Part shown: positions 8,336-16,614 of the stretch, one piece after another
Layout of the letters: each line of letters starts with the position of its first letter
How positions within the stretch are numbered: position 1 is the first letter of the stretch
Assembly (NCBI GenBank): GCA_904420125.1
Contig: CAJFUK010000062.1
Span: 1-62,668, forward strand
Length of the DNA: 62,668 bases
Direction of reading: 5' to 3'
Origin: Candidatus Falkowella caecavicola
Lineage (GTDB): Bacteria > Bacillota > Clostridia > Oscillospirales > Ruminococcaceae
The notes under the pieces: generated by a model
What the model was told of the DNA's origin: nothing
Database searches by the model: none
Seen by the model: the letters and a program-made list of their open reading frames with translations, nothing else
Program-made: the position numbers and the translations under genes

Positions 8336-8802
8336 CTGCGTTGGGTTTTCCAAAAGGGCTTGCCCCTTGGCGCACAACTTTGCGAAGCAAAGTGTAGTGT
8401 GTTATACCGCTCTTTCAGCGTTGCCGTGAAAATGCTGTTGTCACAGAGGGCGGGCAAGGGGATTTGAAGCGGTAGGAAAACAGGGCTGTGCTTGTGTGGC
8501 GTAGAACCACAAGAGCAGGACTGGTTTCATCAGCAGACAGGGCATATATGAAAGTTCCCGTCCTTGTCTCACGCTCCGACTTGTGGACAAAGTGTCCCGA
8601 AGTGTGGTCACACTCCTGAAAAAACGGGTGGATTTTCCTCTCGAAATTGAAATGGGCGAGAAGCCATTTTAAGGCTTTCCCGCCTTGATTGCCTGTCAGC
8701 AAAGGCGGGCGAGGCTCTCAATGGCGGCGCATTGATGCGCCGTTCATCTTGCCGTTGACTGGCTCGGCTGGCTTTGCTATCTCCCCGATAAATGGGCAGT
8801 TG
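8336..8802. mobile_element. Remnant of Tn1549-like integrative element with oriT-like segment
   Basis: This GC-richer block differs from its AT-rich surroundings. AAGGGCTTGCCCCTT and ACTTTGCGAAGCAAAGT (about 8353-8394), followed by GTGTTATAC, resemble the oriT/relaxase-upstream region of Tn1549-type elements as I remember it. GATGCGCCGTTCATC (near 8735) is also typical of such elements. No relaxase, integrase or transfer gene remains in the window. Confidence 0.45.
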
Positions 8803-9303
8803 TCACACCAACTTCTTTTCTCTTAATATACCACGATATAACCCATCCGTACATTTTCCAACCGGAAGAAAACCTTGTGAATCATAGTATTTGGACAAAG
8901 AGGGATTGTCCTCGGCAGAATCAAGTCTAAAAAAGGTTTTTCCTTTCGTCCTTGCATATTCTTCTACAAATGCAAGAAAAACAGAACCAACACCTTTTTC
9001 TCCAACTCTCGTAACAAAATTATGGAGATAAATTGATTGTTCATTATCCTGCCACCTTTCATCCTGGTTCTTTAGTATGGCGGCAGCTACAATTTGATTG
9101 GTTATAGTACTTTGAAGGACAAATACTTCCCCATTCAGCCGAGATTTCTCATAATAATCAAATGGGTACACCTCATCATATTTTGTTACATTCCATTGCT
9201 TGATTCCTTTTTCATCCATCCACTTCATACGCTCCAAAATCATTTGGAACATCTGTGGAACTTCTCCCTGTTCAATTTTCCTGAATACATATTTTTCGCA
9301 CAT
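8803..9303 (-). CDS. GNAT-family N-acetyltransferase
   Basis: A 166-residue protein. KYVFRKIEQGEVPQMFQMI is the usual beta1-alpha1 start of the GNAT fold, followed by YLHNFVTR and the acetyl-CoA site around GEKGVGSVFLAFVEEYARTKG (about residues 105-126; the Q/R-x-x-G-x-G/A loop reads GEKGVG). FFRLDSAEDNPSLSKYYDSQGF is the typical C-terminal alpha4-beta6. The substrate is unknown. An ATG at 9342 lies in frame, but GAGGT about 8 nt upstream supports the ATG at 9303. It is isolated next to the element remnant and may be cargo. Confidence 0.8.
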   Translation of the reverse strand: MCEKYVFRKIEQGEVPQMFQMILERMKWMDEKGIKQWNVTKYDEVYPFDYYEKSRLNGEVFVLQSTITNQIVAAAILKNQDERWQDNEQSIYLHNFVTRVGEKGVGSVFLAFVEEYARTKGKTFFRLDSAEDNPSLSKYYDSQGFLPVGKCTDGLYRGILREKKLV

Positions 9304-9963
9304 ATCATGACCTCGCAAATTTCGATTTGTCGCTGACTTCATTGTAGCATAGTGGTGTTATAAAGTCCACGAAAATGTATGTGTCTGTGGACAATTAGGC
9401 ATGGGGGAAAGGCCTCATATTTCAAGTGGTTACAAGCGTAAAACAGGGCAGATCGTAGAATGTATCGCCTACCCTCAAAAATCCACTTCTAATTGTCCAT
9501 GTCATCCTTGTCATACTTGTGTGACCGAGGTATAATTATGACGACAGGTGAAAGCCTGTCAGACCGTTACTGTGTAGTCCTTTGTAAACGGCAGTTTTGC
9601 AGAGAATAAAAAAACTCGTAAAATGGAATCTTTGTATGAGGCTCACTATACCATGTTCGTTTTGGTAAGGCTTGGACAGTTCAACAGGATCGAGTTATAA
9701 AATCCAGTTTTCGGTTAATAACTAAAATTGTGTATAATCTACAGCACGATAAAATCAGGATTTAGATTTTGTTGATACTATGTTTGTGAACCAATGGCAC
9801 AGTCTCTGCAAGCGATAAGCAGCTTACGGAGACTTTTTCTTATTTTGGAGTTTATGAAGATCAGTAAAAAACAGATGGTAATCAATCTTTCACTTTTGTT
9901 AGCCTTGTGGAAGATATATAATAAAAGTAACGGTTAACCGAAATAGAAAAGGAGTGATCTTTT
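9304..9963. other. Long intergenic stretch
   Basis: No gene was supported. 9343-9620 looks like further element debris. AAAGGAGTGATC at 9948-9959 is the ribosome site of the next gene. Confidence 0.4.
9801..9842 (+). terminator. Terminator-like hairpin
   Basis: AGTCTC-x-GCAAGC pairs imperfectly with GCAGCTTACGGAGACT and a run of five T follows. The upstream transcript it would end is not identifiable. Confidence 0.55.
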
Positions 9964-10992
9964 ATGACAAATGCAACATTTGTTACCAACTGGGTTTTGG
10001 ATACGGTAAAAAAGGAATATGCCCAAGATATTGCTTTAGTCGTATCTCATACTACTTTGCGTATAGATGACAGCGAAAAAGCCATTGGCTATTTTGTCCC
10101 TGTGACAGAACGCGGCTATCAATTTGGACGTACATTTATTCTGAATGGTGAGGGATTCGATATCTGGGGAATTGGCTGGGAACGCTTGGAAAAGTTTGCA
10201 AACTTGGAGGAATACAATATCACCTGTTTAGCCGATGGAGAAATTTTATATGCAAGAAGCCCGGAAGATGCTCGTCGTTTTAAAGATCTGCAAAAACGAC
10301 AGTTGGAGTATCTTTCCAATCCATCGGTTATGCGTAAAAATGCTTTAACGGCGTATGAACAGGCCAAAAAGATTTATCTGGAAATGCTATTTGCGCAAGA
10401 CAGTGATGTGAAAATGGGGGCTGGATATGTGCTGGATTATCTGGCGCAAGCGATTGCATTTTCAAATTTGCGTTATTTTAAAAAAGCACAAACCGAACAA
10501 ATTCAAGAGCTCTCTACTATGGAAAAAGTTCCCCAGGGTTTTCCGGATTTATATTGCAGGATCATCTTAGAACCGGATCAGGAAAAGCAGAAAAGCCTGT
10601 GTTACGAATCCATTAATCTGGTAAAAGATTTTCTTCAAAGCCTGGTGCCACCACACGAGACGATGGTAAAGCAAGATCTGGATTTTCAGATGTTAGCGGA
10701 TTGGTACGGAGAACTGTCTTATACATGGTTGCGAATTCGCTATTATGCAGAACAGAACGACGCTGTAAAAGTATATATGTGGGGAATCATGTTGCAGAAT
10801 GAACTCAACCATATATGCGAAGCGTATGGCTTACAGAAAATGCAACTGATGGACGCTTATCGGGCGGATCAACTTTTAAAATTTGCGGAACATGCAAACC
10901 AATTGGAAAACATGATCCAAAGTATGATTATAAGAGAAGGGGGAACGATCCACACATATACCAGCACGGAGGATTTTCTCTATGAAATATAA
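9964..10992 (+). CDS. Hypothetical protein with nucleotidyltransferase-like N terminus
   Basis: A 342-residue soluble protein. The layout, an N-terminal alpha/beta segment (DIALVVSHTTLRID, YFVPVTERGY, GFDIWGIGWERLEKF) followed by a long alpha-helical part, resembles nucleotidyltransferase-plus-helical proteins found beside resistance or toxin genes. The G-S-x-x-x-x-D-x-D catalytic signature is not present, so it would be a catalytically dead relative if the resemblance is right. The ribosome site is strong (AAAGGAGTG). Its 3' end overlaps the next gene by 11 bp, so the two are translationally coupled. Confidence 0.55.
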   Translation: MTNATFVTNWVLDTVKKEYAQDIALVVSHTTLRIDDSEKAIGYFVPVTERGYQFGRTFILNGEGFDIWGIGWERLEKFANLEEYNITCLADGEILYARSPEDARRFKDLQKRQLEYLSNPSVMRKNALTAYEQAKKIYLEMLFAQDSDVKMGAGYVLDYLAQAIAFSNLRYFKKAQTEQIQELSTMEKVPQGFPDLYCRIILEPDQEKQKSLCYESINLVKDFLQSLVPPHETMVKQDLDFQMLADWYGELSYTWLRIRYYAEQNDAVKVYMWGIMLQNELNHICEAYGLQKMQLMDAYRADQLLKFAEHANQLENMIQSMIIREGGTIHTYTSTEDFLYEI

Positions 10993-11242
10993 AAACGCGC
11001 AGGATATCCTACCAGATAAATTGCTTAAGGAATTGCAGCAATATGTTTCTGGGGAAACTCTATACGTCCCCAATGCACAAACCAAAAAAGGCTGGGGCAC
11101 GGTATCGGGATCCCGACGTTATTACCAGGAACGCAACGATCGAATCATCAAAAAATTTAAATCAGGTTCTATCGTGGAAGATCTAGCGGAAGAATTTAAT
11201 CTGTCCGTTGACTCGATTAGAAAAATTGTTTATGGAAATTAG
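10982..11242 (+). CDS. CD3324-family (Mor-like) DNA-binding protein
   Basis: An 86-residue protein. MKYKNAQDILPDKLLKELQQYVSGETLYVP and the closing EEFNLSVDSIRKIVY match the CD3324 family as I know it, related to Mor-type phage transcription activators. The C-terminal part is a helix-turn-helix (IVEDLAEEFNLSVDSIRKIV), and GSRRYYQERNDRIIKKF is a basic helix before it. It is likely a transcription regulator of its own operon or a nearby gene. The start codon lies inside the end of the previous gene. Confidence 0.72.
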   Translation: MKYKNAQDILPDKLLKELQQYVSGETLYVPNAQTKKGWGTVSGSRRYYQERNDRIIKKFKSGSIVEDLAEEFNLSVDSIRKIVYGN

Positions 11243-11354
11243 AGCGCTGTTCTCAAAAATTCGGATTCTAAGCGGGTATCGCATGAATTCTTTTTGTCTC
11301 ATGTGATATTATATATAAAGTCTTGTAGATCCAAAATAATATTTACTTTTAATA

Positions 11355-11397
11355 GGCATGGATAGCGGGACCTACATCGTGGGTCGCTATCCATGCC
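11355..11397. terminator. Hairpin between convergent genes
   Basis: GGCATGGATAGCG pairs with CGCTATCCATGCC, extended by GACCT/GGGTC with a short loop. T-runs are weak on both sides. It probably ends the sugar-binding-protein transcript from the minus strand and the CD3324 transcript from the plus strand. Confidence 0.6.
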
Positions 11398-11438
11398 GTT
11401 TAGCACAGGGGGAATCACACAGTATTGTTTATTGGCTG

Positions 11439-12713
11439 TCAGTGCATATGAAACCGAGCGTTGGCGGTGTTCACATCCGGCTTCAGAAAGTACCTTTCGA
11501 TTTCCTGTGCGAATTCTTCTTTAGACAGGTCCCCTTTCAGATAGGAATGAAGCATGGGGGAAATAGCCTGGGTCATATCCGCAGGAAGGGTATAAGGAGG
11601 ATATGCAAGATCCATTTCTGCATAATCTTTTAATGCCGCATTGATAGGATTGGAGGGGATAAACTCCACTTCCCGGAAAGGAGAAGCCAGTCCCAGCTTT
11701 TCTGTGATACAAAGTTGACCTTCTGTCGTACAGGCCAGCCAATTCAAAAATTCTTCTGCCGCTGTTTTTTGCGTTTCCTCGGCATGTGTATTGACAATGA
11801 TCTGCAGGTCAGTGGAAACCGGCAGACTTGTATTGACAAAATCCATTGTATTGTCTCCCATGAACAGAGGCAGGATGCCATATTCAATCTGGATCGTTTT
11901 TTGGTATCGGGGCGGCTGCCATGCATCCGCGCTGGTTAGCCAAAAAGCGGCCTCCCCATTGGCAAGCAGCATTTCTGGATTTTCTCCCGGATCCTGGCTG
12001 AAAGCGGCAAGCAGATCAACGGTCTCTAAAAATTGCTGAAATCTTCCGCTGTGGAGCAGTTCAATCTCCTGGTTTTGCAAAGATTGGATAAATTGTTCCG
12101 CGCCATGGGTACTGCCTGTTTGGGATTCATAAAGAAACGGCAGCAGATTTTTTCCAAGGTCCGCGTCGCTGGTAGACAGGAGAATGGGAGAATCCATACC
12201 TTTATCCTCCAATTCTCGAAGCAGGATTTTAAAATTTTCCAGAGAGTCTATAGAAGACGCTTTAAAGGGACGTCCAATGACATTTTCGATTGCCGTCTTG
12301 TTATATAACAGGCCTCGGCCATTTAAACGCAGCGGAAAACTATTCGTAGAGTTTCCACTGGCCGTTTTCCACTGTGCATGCTGGAAGACCTCTGCATTTT
12401 GGGTTAAAAATTCGACAGGGATGTTTTTGGGACATATGGCCATTGTTAATGGAGAAGAAGCGTGGAACAGAAATGAGAGTTGTTCTTCCGAGATCGAAGA
12501 ACCAGCGATGACCTGTATGCGGATATCATGATTCCGCATATACAGCTCAGCGGTTTCCTGCAGTCCATTTTGCAGAGCAGGAACCGGATTCAGCAGTGTA
12601 AGGGAGAGATCTGTTTGGCTGTGTTGATCGTCATGACCCTGCCTGCAGCCGGCAAAAACAAACAGAGAAAACAGGCAGATCATCCAAAGAATTCGCTGCC
12701 GGAATCTATACAT
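11439..12713 (-). CDS. Extracellular sugar-type solute-binding lipoprotein
   Basis: A 424-residue lipoprotein. The signal peptide ends in the lipobox FAGC (Cys about 22), so it would be lipid-anchored to the outer face of the membrane. The layout is that of family 1 extracellular solute-binding proteins of ABC sugar importers: IRIQVIAG, LLYNKTAIENVIGRPFKASS, NGEAAFWLTSADAW and the closing EEFLNWLACTTEGQ. No permease genes lie next to it, so it is an orphan that may serve a distant importer. It is divergent from the GH3-GH26 operon with 210 bp between the start codons, which suggests uptake of the same saccharide. Confidence 0.85.
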   Translation of the reverse strand: MYRFRQRILWMICLFSLFVFAGCRQGHDDQHSQTDLSLTLLNPVPALQNGLQETAELYMRNHDIRIQVIAGSSISEEQLSFLFHASSPLTMAICPKNIPVEFLTQNAEVFQHAQWKTASGNSTNSFPLRLNGRGLLYNKTAIENVIGRPFKASSIDSLENFKILLRELEDKGMDSPILLSTSDADLGKNLLPFLYESQTGSTHGAEQFIQSLQNQEIELLHSGRFQQFLETVDLLAAFSQDPGENPEMLLANGEAAFWLTSADAWQPPRYQKTIQIEYGILPLFMGDNTMDFVNTSLPVSTDLQIIVNTHAEETQKTAAEEFLNWLACTTEGQLCITEKLGLASPFREVEFIPSNPINAALKDYAEMDLAYPPYTLPADMTQAISPMLHSYLKGDLSKEEFAQEIERYFLKPDVNTANARFHMH

Positions 12714-12853
12714 AAATATCCCTCCCTCATTTGATTTATTATCTTTAAATCTATCGTTTCCGTATCGCTGTTTGACATACTGGAAATTTCAGAAAAGAAT
12801 CAGGATATTCAGTAAAAAGATAAAAATTTTCTAACTTCTGTTTTATTTAATGG

Positions 12854-12882
12854 TTGACTTGTGCAGAAAGTTTATGTACACT
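12854..12882 (+). promoter_or_regulatory. Sigma-A-type promoter of the GH3-GH26 operon
   Basis: TTGACT (12854-12859), a 17-nt spacer and TACACT (12877-12882). It lies 44 bp upstream of the GH3 start codon. Confidence 0.72.
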
Positions 12883-12925
12883 GAACATAACAGAAACTGT
12901 CCTGCGGACACTGGAGGAATCAATC

Positions 12926-15061
12926 ATGCATGAACAGACACCCAAATATAAAAATGAGAGCCTGCGTTGTAAAGAGCGGGCAGAAGATCTTGTTTCTCGG
13001 ATGACGGTGGAAGAATGCGCTTCACAAATGCTTTTTGGCGCGGCGGAAATTGAAAGACTGGGCGTGCCGGCTTACAACTGGTGGAACGAGGCGTTACACG
13101 GTGTTGCGCGTGCCGGAGTCGCTACCATTTTCCCCCAGGCAATCGGTTTAGCTGCTACATTTGATGAGAAGCTGGCGTTGCAGGAAGCTGAAGTCATCTC
13201 GACAGAGGCAAGAGCAAAATATAACCAGTTTCAAAAACAGAATGACCATGGTATTTATAAAGGGCTGACCCACTGGTCTCCTAATATCAATATTTTTCGT
13301 GATCCGCGTTGGGGACGTGGGCAGGAAACATATGGAGAAGATCCATACCTGACGGCAAAGCTGGGAGTCAGTTTTGTGAAGGGACTACAGGGCAATGATC
13401 CGACTTGTATGAAAGTTGCGGCTTGTGCCAAACATTTTGCCGTTCATAGCGGGCCTGAGAAGAAACGGCATGAATTTAACGCGGTTGTTTCTCAACAGGA
13501 TTTATATGAAACTTATCTTCCTGCTTTTAAAGCGCTGTGCGATGTAAAAGTAGAGGGCTTTATGGGTGCCTATAACCGCACAAATGGGGAGCCATGCTGC
13601 GGAAGTGAGACTCTTTTAAAGAAGATTTTGCGGGAAGACTGGCAATTTGACGGGTATATTACGTCTGACTGCTGGGCGATTTCTGATTTTCATAACCATC
13701 ATCATGTAACTGATCTGCCGACAGAATCGGTCGCGCTGGCTTTAAAAAACGGTTGTGATTTAAACTGCGGCAATATGTACGGATATGTCATGGCTGCTTA
13801 TCAAGAGGGCCTGATTTCAGAGGAGGATATCCGCACAGCCTGTGTACATCTGTTTACGACAAGAATGCGGCTTGGTATGTTTAACGAAAAGACGCCTTAT
13901 GACGATATTCCTTATGATGTGGTAGACTGTGAAGAACACCGGCGGTTGAATTATGAAATTGCCTGCCGTTCCATGGTGCTTCTGAAAAACGATGGGGTTC
14001 TTCCGCTGGACAAAAAGAAGATTCAAAATATTGCGGTTATTGGACCCAATGCGAATGAAGTCGCTCCTTTAATTGGGAATTATCACGGAACTCCCGGCTA
14101 TTATATAACGCTTTTACAGGGCATTACAGAAGCGCTTCCCGATGCAAGAGTATGGTTTGCACAAGGCAGCCATCTGTATTTGAACCATATTGAAGATATT
14201 GGTCCGGAAGGCGACGGGCTGGCAGAAGCGAAAACGCTGTGTGAACAGGCGGACGCAGTGGTGCTGGCAGTTGGGTTGACGGAAGCGGTGGAAGGCGAAG
14301 AAATGGGCGATCAGAACATGGTCGGCGATAAAGCTACGCTATATCTGCCGGAAGGGCAGCGGGCTTTGATACGCACAGTCTGTGACAGCGGGAAACCCGT
14401 CATATTGGTGAATTTTTCTGGCAGTGCCATTGATTTTGAATACGGAAACGAACATGCAAACGCCATTATTCAGGCATGGTATCCGGGAGCATTGGGCGGC
14501 CGCGCCGTGGCAGAGTTGATTTTTGGAGAGTATAGCCCTTCCGGTAAACTTCCGGTTACTTTCTATCCGGAAGAAAATAGTCTGCCGGATTTTGAAGATT
14601 ATTCCATGGAAAATCGTACTTATAAATTTTATAAGGAGAATCCGCTCTATCCGTTTGGATATGGTCTTAGTTACTCCCATTTCCTTTTCAGTGATATCGT
14701 GCTGTCTGCTGAAAAAGTAAAAGCCGGAGACAGTATTCTGTGCACTGTTACAGTGACCAATACGGGAAAGATGGAAGCCGAAGAAGTCGTGGAATTCTAT
14801 ATTCGTGACCAGGAAGCCTCCGTAAGAGTACCCCGACATAAACTATGCGGCATCCAGAGAGTTTCCCTGAAGCCGCAGGAAAGCTGTCGGATAACCGTGG
14901 AGATTGGGCCGGAGGCAATGCAGATCACCGATGAACAGGGATGCTATCGTTATGAAAGTGGGAATTTTACTGTTTTTGCAGGCGGATGTCAACCGGATCC
15001 CTACAGCCAGCATTTATATGGCAGTTCCTGTGTGCAAGCAGAATTTGAACTGCTGGTATAA
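12926..15061 (+). CDS. GH3 beta-glycosidase (glucosidase/xylosidase type)
   Basis: A 711-residue glycoside hydrolase of family 3. Order: N-terminal TIM barrel (about 15-300), then the alpha/beta sandwich (about 350-560) and a C-terminal fibronectin-like domain (about 610-700). WWNEALHGVAR and DPRWGRGQETYGEDPYL are hallmark motifs. KHFAVHSGPE is the substrate-binding loop, and YITSDCWAI carries the nucleophile Asp at about residue 248. There is no signal peptide, so it would act on imported oligosaccharides. GGAGGAAT before the ATG at 12926 decides the start. It is co-transcribed with a GH26 mannanase-like gene 42 bp downstream, so a beta-mannoside or mixed gluco-mannan substrate is likely, but the family alone does not fix specificity. 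Confidence 0.92.
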   Translation: MHEQTPKYKNESLRCKERAEDLVSRMTVEECASQMLFGAAEIERLGVPAYNWWNEALHGVARAGVATIFPQAIGLAATFDEKLALQEAEVISTEARAKYNQFQKQNDHGIYKGLTHWSPNINIFRDPRWGRGQETYGEDPYLTAKLGVSFVKGLQGNDPTCMKVAACAKHFAVHSGPEKKRHEFNAVVSQQDLYETYLPAFKALCDVKVEGFMGAYNRTNGEPCCGSETLLKKILREDWQFDGYITSDCWAISDFHNHHHVTDLPTESVALALKNGCDLNCGNMYGYVMAAYQEGLISEEDIRTACVHLFTTRMRLGMFNEKTPYDDIPYDVVDCEEHRRLNYEIACRSMVLLKNDGVLPLDKKKIQNIAVIGPNANEVAPLIGNYHGTPGYYITLLQGITEALPDARVWFAQGSHLYLNHIEDIGPEGDGLAEAKTLCEQADAVVLAVGLTEAVEGEEMGDQNMVGDKATLYLPEGQRALIRTVCDSGKPVILVNFSGSAIDFEYGNEHANAIIQAWYPGALGGRAVAELIFGEYSPSGKLPVTFYPEENSLPDFEDYSMENRTYKFYKENPLYPFGYGLSYSHFLFSDIVLSAEKVKAGDSILCTVTVTNTGKMEAEEVVEFYIRDQEASVRVPRHKLCGIQRVSLKPQESCRITVEIGPEAMQITDEQGCYRYESGNFTVFAGGCQPDPYSQHLYGSSCVQAEFELLV

Positions 15062-15103
15062 GTTTTTGAACTACTAAATGAACGAAAGGATGGTAAATTA
15101 GAT

Positions 15104-16078
15104 ATGAATACAAATTTACCTTTTGCCCCCTTAACCAACCCCCGTGCTTCGGCAGAAGCAAAAGCAGTTATGGATTATCTGATGCAAGTGTCCGGCAAAG
15201 GGATTTTAACCGGGCAGCATACCCAGACCATACCGCAGGAAGAATTGAACCATATTCAGGCAGTGACCGGGAAATTACCGGCAGTATGCGGTTTTGAGCT
15301 GTTGGGGTATTCGCCGAATATCAATTATGCTGATGCCGGAGAAGCCTGTTTGAAAGAGGTAAAAGAAAACCAGGGCACTTTAGAAACAGCCATGGAATGG
15401 GCAGAGAAAAAGGGGCTGCTGACTTTTACCTTTCACTGGTTCTCGCCGTTGGGCGGCCGCGATAAAAGTTTTTACGCGGAAAACACAGATTTCGATGCCA
15501 GCCGTGCGTTGATAAAAGGAACGCCGGAACATCAGGCGATGTTGTCGGATATGGATGTAATTGCAGAATTACTGAAGAAATTCCGCGACCGGCATATTCC
15601 AATTCTGTGGCGGCCGTTCCATGAAGCAGACGGTACCTGGTTCTGGTGGGGAGCAAAGGGCTATGAGACCGCTAAAGGTTTGTGGCGAACCATGTACCAG
15701 CGCTATACCCAGGTACATGATCTGAATAATTTAATCTGGGTATGGAATTCCCCAGTGCCGGAAGAATATCCCGGAGATGATTGTGTAGATATTATTTCCA
15801 GGGATATTTACGCGCCTGCACATAGTCATACGGATCTGAAAAAAGAGTTTGATGAGCTTTCCCGTATTACGGATGCGCATAAATTGGCGGCATTGGGTGA
15901 AAACGGTCCGCTGCCCGGAATTGATCAGATTGCGCAGTCTCATGTGCCATGGTGTTGGTATATGACCTGGTCCAAGGATTTTGTATTGGAAGAATCCTGC
16001 ACCACCAAAGAAGAGCTAGTGGCTGCTTATACGCATCCTTATGCGATTACGCTGGATCGTTTGCCGGCATTGTACTAG
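15104..16078 (+). CDS. GH26 beta-mannanase-like glycoside hydrolase
   Basis: A 324-residue single-domain GH26 enzyme that would cleave beta-1,4-mannosidic links by a retaining mechanism. The acid/base Glu is in RPFHEADGTWFWWG (Glu about 174) and the nucleophile Glu in LGENGPLPG (Glu about 266). FHWFSP and WVWNSP line the sugar-binding cleft. There is no signal peptide or carbohydrate-binding module, unlike secreted mannanases, so it probably works in the cytoplasm on short manno-oligosaccharides. It is the second gene of the operon with the GH3 enzyme and is closed by a 25-bp perfect hairpin. Confidence 0.9.
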   Translation: MNTNLPFAPLTNPRASAEAKAVMDYLMQVSGKGILTGQHTQTIPQEELNHIQAVTGKLPAVCGFELLGYSPNINYADAGEACLKEVKENQGTLETAMEWAEKKGLLTFTFHWFSPLGGRDKSFYAENTDFDASRALIKGTPEHQAMLSDMDVIAELLKKFRDRHIPILWRPFHEADGTWFWWGAKGYETAKGLWRTMYQRYTQVHDLNNLIWVWNSPVPEEYPGDDCVDIISRDIYAPAHSHTDLKKEFDELSRITDAHKLAALGENGPLPGIDQIAQSHVPWCWYMTWSKDFVLEESCTTKEELVAAYTHPYAITLDRLPALY

Positions 16079-16356
16079 GGCACATCCAATGGTGCTGGCT
16101 ATCGTCAAGCGATTTGGTTCCCCTGGAATTTTTACAGTCCATAAATAACAAATATCCGTTGGCAAAGCCAACGGATATTTGTTATTTATGGAGAATGGAT
16201 ACAGCCAGGGCTTCGGTTGAATCTTGTTGTTCCTTCTATAAAAGGACAGAAAAGGATTTTTTGCGGATTTCGACCAAGATTTTAAGGATAAAATACTGGT
16301 TTTGTTAAATAAAAAACAATTTTATCTGTGAATTTATGTTATATCCGTTCTATATC
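16079..16356. other. Intergenic stretch after the GH26 gene
   Basis: It holds the terminator at 16139-16191 and, at its end, the start of the lon promoter region. No gene was seen. Confidence 0.5.
16139..16191. terminator. 25-bp perfect terminator hairpin
   Basis: Stem 16139-16163 pairs without mismatch with 16167-16191 around the loop AAA. It has an AT-rich base (CCATAAATAAC) and a GC core (CCGTTGGC). The arms act as T-rich tract. Confidence 0.8.
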
Positions 16357-16385
16357 TTGAAAAAAATCGATAGAAGCGGTATAAT
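16357..16385 (+). promoter_or_regulatory. Promoter of lon
   Basis: TTGAAA (16357-16362), a 17-nt spacer and a consensus TATAAT (16380-16385). It leaves a leader of about 220 nt before the lon start codon. Confidence 0.78.
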
Positions 16386-16512
16386 CAAGATGGTTGTTTT
16401 AGCGGCAGCCCGGCATATCATTTGGAAAAGAAAAAATGAAATAAAGACTGACAGCAAAAGTGCCGTGTAATGCTGTTTGTTACATGATAGGATAAAGGGA
16501 AATTTCAGTTTC

Positions 16513-16537
16513 GGCGGCCTTGCCGCCACGTTTTTTT
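16513..16537 (+). promoter_or_regulatory. Candidate attenuator in the lon leader
   Basis: GGCGGC (16513-16518) pairs with GCCGCC (16522-16527) and is followed by ACG and seven T, a classic terminator shape inside the leader. Downstream GGCGGCAA (about 16577-16584) is an exact complement of TTGCCGCC in the 3' arm, so an alternative pairing could disrupt the terminator. No known riboswitch class was recognised. Confidence 0.5.
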
Positions 16538-16614
16538 ACAGAATATTCGGTTTGAAAGGTATTCTGCGAAGCCCGGCGGCGGCAACGCAGGGCAGAAAGG
16601 TATGGGATAAATCA

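Noticed and set aside
14339-14839. A 166-codon minus-strand frame inside the GH3 gene
   Set aside because: It is a shadow frame of a clear enzyme gene with no signals of its own.
16477-16614. Upstream extension of the lon frame to a TTG at 16477
   Set aside because: The extension runs through the leader hairpin, has no Lon similarity and no ribosome site.
16386-16614. CtsR or HrcA operator before lon
   Set aside because: Neither the heptad repeat nor the CIRCE palindrome is present.
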